The notes beneath the pieces are model-generated. The model saw nothing but the letters and a program-made list of their open reading frames with translations, was not told the DNA's origin and searched no databases. A program made the translations under genes and the position numbers. DNA of 64,000 nt from Anaeramoeba flamelloides. Taxonomy: Eukaryota; Metamonada; Anaeramoebidae. The stretch covers positions 4,109,001 to 4,173,000 of the forward strand of contig JANTQA010000008.1 of assembly GCA_027625915.1 (NCBI GenBank). Reading direction: 5' to 3'. Positions 63,482 through 64,000 of this stretch are shown piece by piece (the stretch's first letter is position 1; each line of letters opens with the position of its first letter).

Positions 63482-64000
63482 AAAATGAAAAATTATTATT
63501 TTCATTTCATTTTTAAAAAAAATCTCTTGACTTTTACAACACTTTCCCCCTTTAATAAATGTTTGAAAGTGTTTGTAAGAGTTGTGAACTGTCTTCAAGT
63601 GTTTGAAAGTTTTGAAAGACAGAAAACTTTTTTGAAAGGGAATGAGTTTGGTTTGTAGTGGAAACAAAAAATTTATTTCGATTCATTTTTTTTTTAACCA
63701 AAATATAAAATCCCCAACAAATTTTATGATCAAACTAATAATTACCCATTTCAACAATATACTTGAATATAAGATCGATGTGTTTTCAAAAAATGGAGTT
63801 GTTACATTCACAATTTTAAATAGCAAAAAAGAATAATTTTCCTTCTTATTGATGATCGGTCAAACAAAAAACTCTAAGCTTTAATTGTGTTTTCGGTCCA
63901 ATACAGAGATGCTCAAAGAAGAAAAAGAAAAAAACGAAGACAAATCTAAAAAATCTTAATAATTGGTGATCATCTGGCAAGGATGTAGTGAAAGCTTTTA

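Larger units (their letters stand above)
59447..64000. other. Right-end spacer
   Basis: It holds the R4 repeat (60710-61440), an inverted TGGTCC/GGACCA pair (61700-61775), a degenerate M1 copy (62755-63018) and the ATCGCGAT cluster (63436-63481). ORFs at 63443-63667 (minus) and 63642-63836 (plus; ends FSKNGVVTFTILNSKKE) are unassigned. The last may be an exon of a gene beyond the edge. Confidence 0.5.

Overview
The window is nuclear DNA from a eukaryote with a very AT-rich genome. Five gene models have GT-AG introns, the proteins carry long Gln, Asn and Lys runs, homopolymers and microsatellites are everywhere, and recognised genes are few and far apart. The cytoskeletal and chromatin genes (Abl-interactor, SH3-PH, CH-PH, Sin3) suggest a free-living amoeboid protist. 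Amoebozoa, anaeramoebae or a similar group would fit, but the species cannot be fixed from this sequence. TAA closes every gene model built here, and no sign of a changed genetic code was seen.

Layout. 1-9501 (minus): Sin3 corepressor. The first exon holds three PAH domains; a 5.1 kb intron separates it from an exon carrying the HDAC-interaction region, which runs off the left edge. 9502-17047: AT-rich spacer with one palindromic MITE. 17141-26194 (plus): a CH-domain plus PH-like protein with a proposed 4.3 kb intron and a frame change at an AAT microsatellite. 26195-32900: a transposon graveyard with four MITE copies, one of them sitting inside a decayed Tc1-like transposase, and a TA/GT microsatellite. 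32922-36578 (plus): an Abl-interactor (WAVE complex) gene in three exons. 36579-44309: mostly repeats and candidate exons. 44310-45217 (minus): a three-exon SH3-PH adaptor. 50750-51658 (plus): OSTC/DC2 subunit of oligosaccharyltransferase, with an apparent 3-nt microexon. 57965-59446 (minus): an unrecognised basic protein with an acidic tail. The rest is repeat-rich spacer.

The recognised genes do not form a pathway. ABI, SH3-PH and CH-PH all belong to actin and membrane signalling; Sin3 acts in chromatin; OSTC acts in the ER. The unifying theme is architecture: large introns and spacers were filled by at least six families of short, mostly palindromic, non-autonomous elements. Exon joins were derived by hand from reading frame, splice consensus and remembered family alignments, and none has been tested against transcripts.
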